Position numbers and translations under genes: made by a program. From Pseudomonas silvicola (lineage in GTDB: Bacteria > Pseudomonadota > Gammaproteobacteria > Pseudomonadales > Pseudomonadaceae): a stretch of DNA of 64,000 nt. Location of the stretch: assembly GCF_026651855.1 (NCBI RefSeq), contig NZ_CP093280.1, forward strand, positions 2,706,001 through 2,770,000, read 5' to 3'. The notes beneath the pieces are model-generated. The model worked only from the letters and a program-made list of their open reading frames with translations. It did not search any database and was not told the DNA's origin. The number at the start of each line of letters is the position of its first letter. The first letter of the stretch is position 1. Below, piece after piece: positions 61,169 to 64,000 of the stretch.

Positions 61169-61576
61169 CGGAAACCTGCCAGCCCACAACCGGTTACTCG
61201 TCTAGCGTGAGTACAGCCGCGACATGCTCGATCCATTTTTACGCTTGGTCTAACTCTACATTGAAAATCGGTAGGGATAACAATCATACTCCATGATGGT
61301 TTAAAAATATCACCTAATCAAAAGTCATTGTTTCTGATGCAAAAATTGCTAATGCGCTTAGACTTCGCTCGCCGCTAGCCGAAGGATATCGATCTCCAGT
61401 TAGATTTTACAATTAGCTAGCCTGCTAATTATGAGTCTGCTATATGTCGTGTCTTCTAAGACTAAAGGCTAGGTTTTGCGTCGTGAATTTCATCTATTTT
61501 TCACAACCCTTCTGACATCGTAGTGGCCATGTGATGTCACGCTGCGAAAGCGCATAACAACAAGAGGGGAATAGTC
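61169..61576. promoter_or_regulatory. AT-rich region upstream of chemoreceptor
   Basis: About 400 bp without a gene. From 61261 to 61500 GC is about 32-45 percent by my count of four lines, far lower than the neighbours. It probably includes the chemoreceptor promoter and possibly foreign DNA. Confidence 0.5.
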
Positions 61577-63199
61577 ATGGGCCTTAGAAGTCTGCGGTTG
61601 AAGTCCAGGGCGATGCTGGCATTCGGATTGATCTGCTCATTGCTGATCATTTTGGGTGTCAGCGCGCTTTACCAGATGCAAGGGATCGCGAGATCTGTCG
61701 ATGCGCTACGTGGCAACTGGCTCCCCAGCGTACGTCAAGCAGGAAAAATCGAGACGGCAGGCTTGCTGTATCGCCTGGATGCCCGCCGTTTCGTCATGGA
61801 TGATGATCGCCTGAGTCACGAGTCGCTTGGCAAACTTGAACAGATGAAGTCGAACTTGCAAGCAGAAACAGACGCTTATGAGCGGTTGGTTTCAAGTCCA
61901 CAGGAACGTGAAATTTTTAATGAGGTGCGCCGGGCAGTACGAGAATACGAACTCGTTACTGATCAACTGGTTGAGTACAGCAAGACTCACTCGATCAGTG
62001 AGTTGAGCCACTTCATTCGGGATGTCACAAAGCCTGGCGCGCTGATCATGCAGGACGCCATCGAGTCACTGATCAAAGTGAACGAGGGCGGCGCTGATGT
62101 TTCAAGTGCCATGGCTCAAAACGATTTCCGTCTGGGGCAGTACATCGTGATTGTTCTCGCCGTCGCAGCAATTATCCTGACAATTGTTGTTGCGCTGTTG
62201 TTTACACGCAGCATCGTCGTCCCTGTCCGCGCACTGTTAGGTTCAACGCAGGATATCGCACAGGGCAATCTCAAGTCGGAAGTCGAGGTCAACGGAGCGG
62301 ATGAATTAACGGAACTTCAAAACGCCGCGGCGAAGATGAGAGCCAGTTTGCGAGAGACGATCGAACATATTGCACACTCCTCCGGGCAGTTGGCATCCGC
62401 GGCAGAAGAGATGAGCTCGATTACACAAGAAAGTACACAAGGCGCCCGGCAGCAGAGCGTCGAAACTGAAATGGCCGCCACCGCGGTAAATCAGATGACT
62501 GCCGCCGTCGAGGAAGTGGCTCGCAACGCGTCATCGGCTTCGCAATCGACCCAGATGTCGGAGCGTTCAGCGATGACCGGTCAAGCCCGAGTCGGGCACA
62601 CCATCACGTCGATCGAAAAACTCAGTGCCAGCGTCAAGCAGACCTGTGTGGAGGTTGAGGGCTTTGCAGGCAAGACCCAGGACATCGCCAAGGTGCTCGA
62701 CGTTATCGGATCGATTGCAGAACAAACCAACCTGCTTGCGCTCAATGCTGCGATTGAAGCCGCTCGCGCCGGGGAGCAAGGGCGTGGCTTTGCGGTCGTC
62801 GCTGACGAAGTTCGTGCCCTGGCCCATCGCACGCAGACGTCTACGCAGGAAATCGAGAAAATGATCCAGGACATACAGAAGGATTCCGGTAACGCGGTTC
62901 ATTCGATGCGGCGCAGTAATGACGAAGCACAAGCCACGCTGTCCACGGCCCAGGATGCGGGTGTGGCAATCAGTGAAATCACGGCGGCTATCTCGGACAT
63001 CAACGAGCGAAATCTGTTGATTGCTGCCGCGTCCGAAGAGCAGGCGCAGGTGGCTCGCTCAGTGGACGAAAACCTCGTCAGCATTCGGGATCTGTCCGCA
63101 CAAAGTGCATCGGCGGCGCATCAGACGGCCACCGCCAGTCATGAGCTATCCCAACTGGCGGTGTGTCTGAATCGTCTCGTCAGTCGCTTCGCGGTCTGA
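61577..63199 (+). CDS. Methyl-accepting chemotaxis protein
   Basis: A 540-residue receptor with standard layout: TM1 (about residues 12-31), a periplasmic four-helix-bundle type domain (about 32-190), TM2 (about 191-212), HAMP (about 213-265) and the signalling domain with tip [20 protein letters not shown]. No C-terminal CheR-binding pentapeptide (ends SRFAV). AGAGGGG lies before the ATG. The ligand is unknown. Confidence 0.95.
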   Translation: MGLRSLRLKSRAMLAFGLICSLLIILGVSALYQMQGIARSVDALRGNWLPSVRQAGKIETAGLLYRLDARRFVMDDDRLSHESLGKLEQMKSNLQAETDAYERLVSSPQEREIFNEVRRAVREYELVTDQLVEYSKTHSISELSHFIRDVTKPGALIMQDAIESLIKVNEGGADVSSAMAQNDFRLGQYIVIVLAVAAIILTIVVALLFTRSIVVPVRALLGSTQDIAQGNLKSEVEVNGADELTELQNAAAKMRASLRETIEHIAHSSGQLASAAEEMSSITQESTQGARQQSVETEMAATAVNQMTAAVEEVARNASSASQSTQMSERSAMTGQARVGHTITSIEKLSASVKQTCVEVEGFAGKTQDIAKVLDVIGSIAEQTNLLALNAAIEAARAGEQGRGFAVVADEVRALAHRTQTSTQEIEKMIQDIQKDSGNAVHSMRRSNDEAQATLSTAQDAGVAISEITAAISDINERNLLIAAASEEQAQVARSVDENLVSIRDLSAQSASAAHQTATASHELSQLAVCLNRLVSRFAV

Positions 63200-63373
63200 C
63201 CCATGATCCGCCACTGGCCGTCGGCCTGAGGCCATGGCGTGCAGAGGCAGTGACACAACATGCCGTGAGGTACGCTTTGCCAACGTATATCCGGCGGGTT
63301 TCGAGCTGTTGGACACGCTCGGGGCTCAATGCTGGTCTAACCTGTTTTGGGCAAGGGACCGCATAGGGAAAGC

Positions 63374-64000
63374 ATGATGCTCCATCAACCTATCATTCTG
63401 CTGGTCGATGACCAGGTCAGCGATCTTCGCGTGCTCGGGCAGGCGTTAGAAGGCATTGGCGATGTTTACATCGCCACAGATGGCACCACGGCGCTACAGC
63501 TTGCCCGCAAGTACCGGCCGGAAGTGATCCTGCTGGACATTGAAATGCCGCTCATGGACGGTTATTTGGTCTGCGAGCAGATCAAGGCTGACCCTAAGCT
63601 GGCCCATGCGGCAGTCATATTCGTCACCTCGCACCAGCAGACCGAAAACGAGCTGCGGGGCTTGAAACTGGGCGGAGCCGATTTCCTCCACAAGCCCATC
63701 AATCTGCCGGTTGCAAGGGCTAGGGTTGAAGCCAACATCAAGCACGGTCGTTCGGTTCGGCAGCTCGCTTACTACGACTCGCTGACAAACCTGCCCAACC
63801 GCACATTGCTCGTGGACAGAGTCAGCCAGGCACTGGATAACGCCCGGCAGCGCCCGGGTCGTATCGGACTCCTGTCGCTGGACCTGGATAATTTCAAGCC
63901 CCTCAACGACTCAGAAGGTCATGCGGTCGGCGACGCGTTGCTCCAGGAAGTGGCCAGACGCCTGATGGGGTGCTGTGCCGCGGCAGACACGGCGGCACGC
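63374..64000 (+). CDS. Response regulator with GGDEF domain, partial (runs off the end)
   Basis: At least 209 residues. The receiver domain has VDDQ, the phospho-Asp in ILLDIEMPLMDGY, Thr in VTSH and Lys in LHKPI. From about residue 135 a GGDEF domain begins: YYDSLTNLPNRTLL and LDLDNFKPLNDSEGHAVGD. The active-site loop itself lies beyond the window, so activity cannot be judged. The product probably controls c-di-GMP. Two Met codons (63374, 63377) are possible starts. Confidence 0.9.
   Translation, partial: MMLHQPIILLVDDQVSDLRVLGQALEGIGDVYIATDGTTALQLARKYRPEVILLDIEMPLMDGYLVCEQIKADPKLAHAAVIFVTSHQQTENELRGLKLGGADFLHKPINLPVARARVEANIKHGRSVRQLAYYDSLTNLPNRTLLVDRVSQALDNARQRPGRIGLLSLDLDNFKPLNDSEGHAVGDALLQEVARRLMGCCAAADTAAR

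Noticed and set aside
59393-61576. Integrase or tRNA-end repeat marking an intact genomic island
   Set aside because: I found no integrase gene and no second copy of the tRNA 3' end within the window.

Overview
The window reads as a chromosomal segment of a Pseudomonas species; the species itself cannot be assigned. The gene orders aroA-cmk-rpsA-ihfB-lapA domain protein, wbpM-comEA-like and prmB/aroC, a DUF3509 gene, and many REP hairpins with the core CCGGGCGAAGCTCGGG all point to this genus. No rRNA operon, insertion sequence, phage or CRISPR array is visible. There is one tRNA gene, tRNA-Ser(GGA).

Positions 1-5000 hold the end of aroA, cmk, rpsA, two cold-shock genes with a diverged cold-shock-like gene between them, a small lipoprotein, ihfB and a DUF1049 protein. 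Positions 5100-22000 are the O-antigen region in the usual ihfB-wbpM slot. It encodes a WbpL-type initiating transferase, two NAD-dependent sugar-nucleotide epimerase/reductases, several glycosyltransferases, a Wzm/Wzt ABC exporter whose Wzt has a C-terminal glycan-binding type domain, and a pyruvyltransferase-like protein with a C-terminal coiled coil. A gtrA/gtrB/GT-C trio lies on the opposite strand, and WbpM closes the locus. No Wzx, Wzy or Wzz is seen, so the glycan is probably completed in the cytoplasm and exported by Wzm/Wzt. The order wzt-pyruvyltransferase-coiled coil suggests a capping and chain-length device comparable to E. coli WbdD, but this is inference.

Positions 22000-44400 are mostly core and housekeeping genes: a ComEA-like protein, a GT4 transferase, an orphan KAS II with a TetR regulator, an ethanolamine permease, pyrF, oxidoreductases, a structurally altered chemoreceptor, a BenE-type symporter, a MarR regulator facing an aminotransferase with two matching inverted repeats between them, folE, an Smr protein, prmB, and the tightly packed aroC-MFS-acireductone dioxygenase set.

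Positions 44441-48079 carry a tandem duplication bounded by REP sequence. The second copy has lost 629 bp, which fuses an ankyrin gene start to a neighbouring gene. Positions 48200-58400 hold an LTA-synthase-like sulfatase, rraB, the ATP-grasp/alpha-E/transglutaminase operon, an inactive-looking rhodanese, an amidotransferase, corA and an acyltransferase. Positions 58400-64000 hold a crotonase, tRNA-Ser, a ChpS/ChpB toxin-antitoxin pair, wrecked DMT-transporter and LysR genes, an AT-rich stretch, a second chemoreceptor and the start of a response regulator-GGDEF gene that runs off the end.
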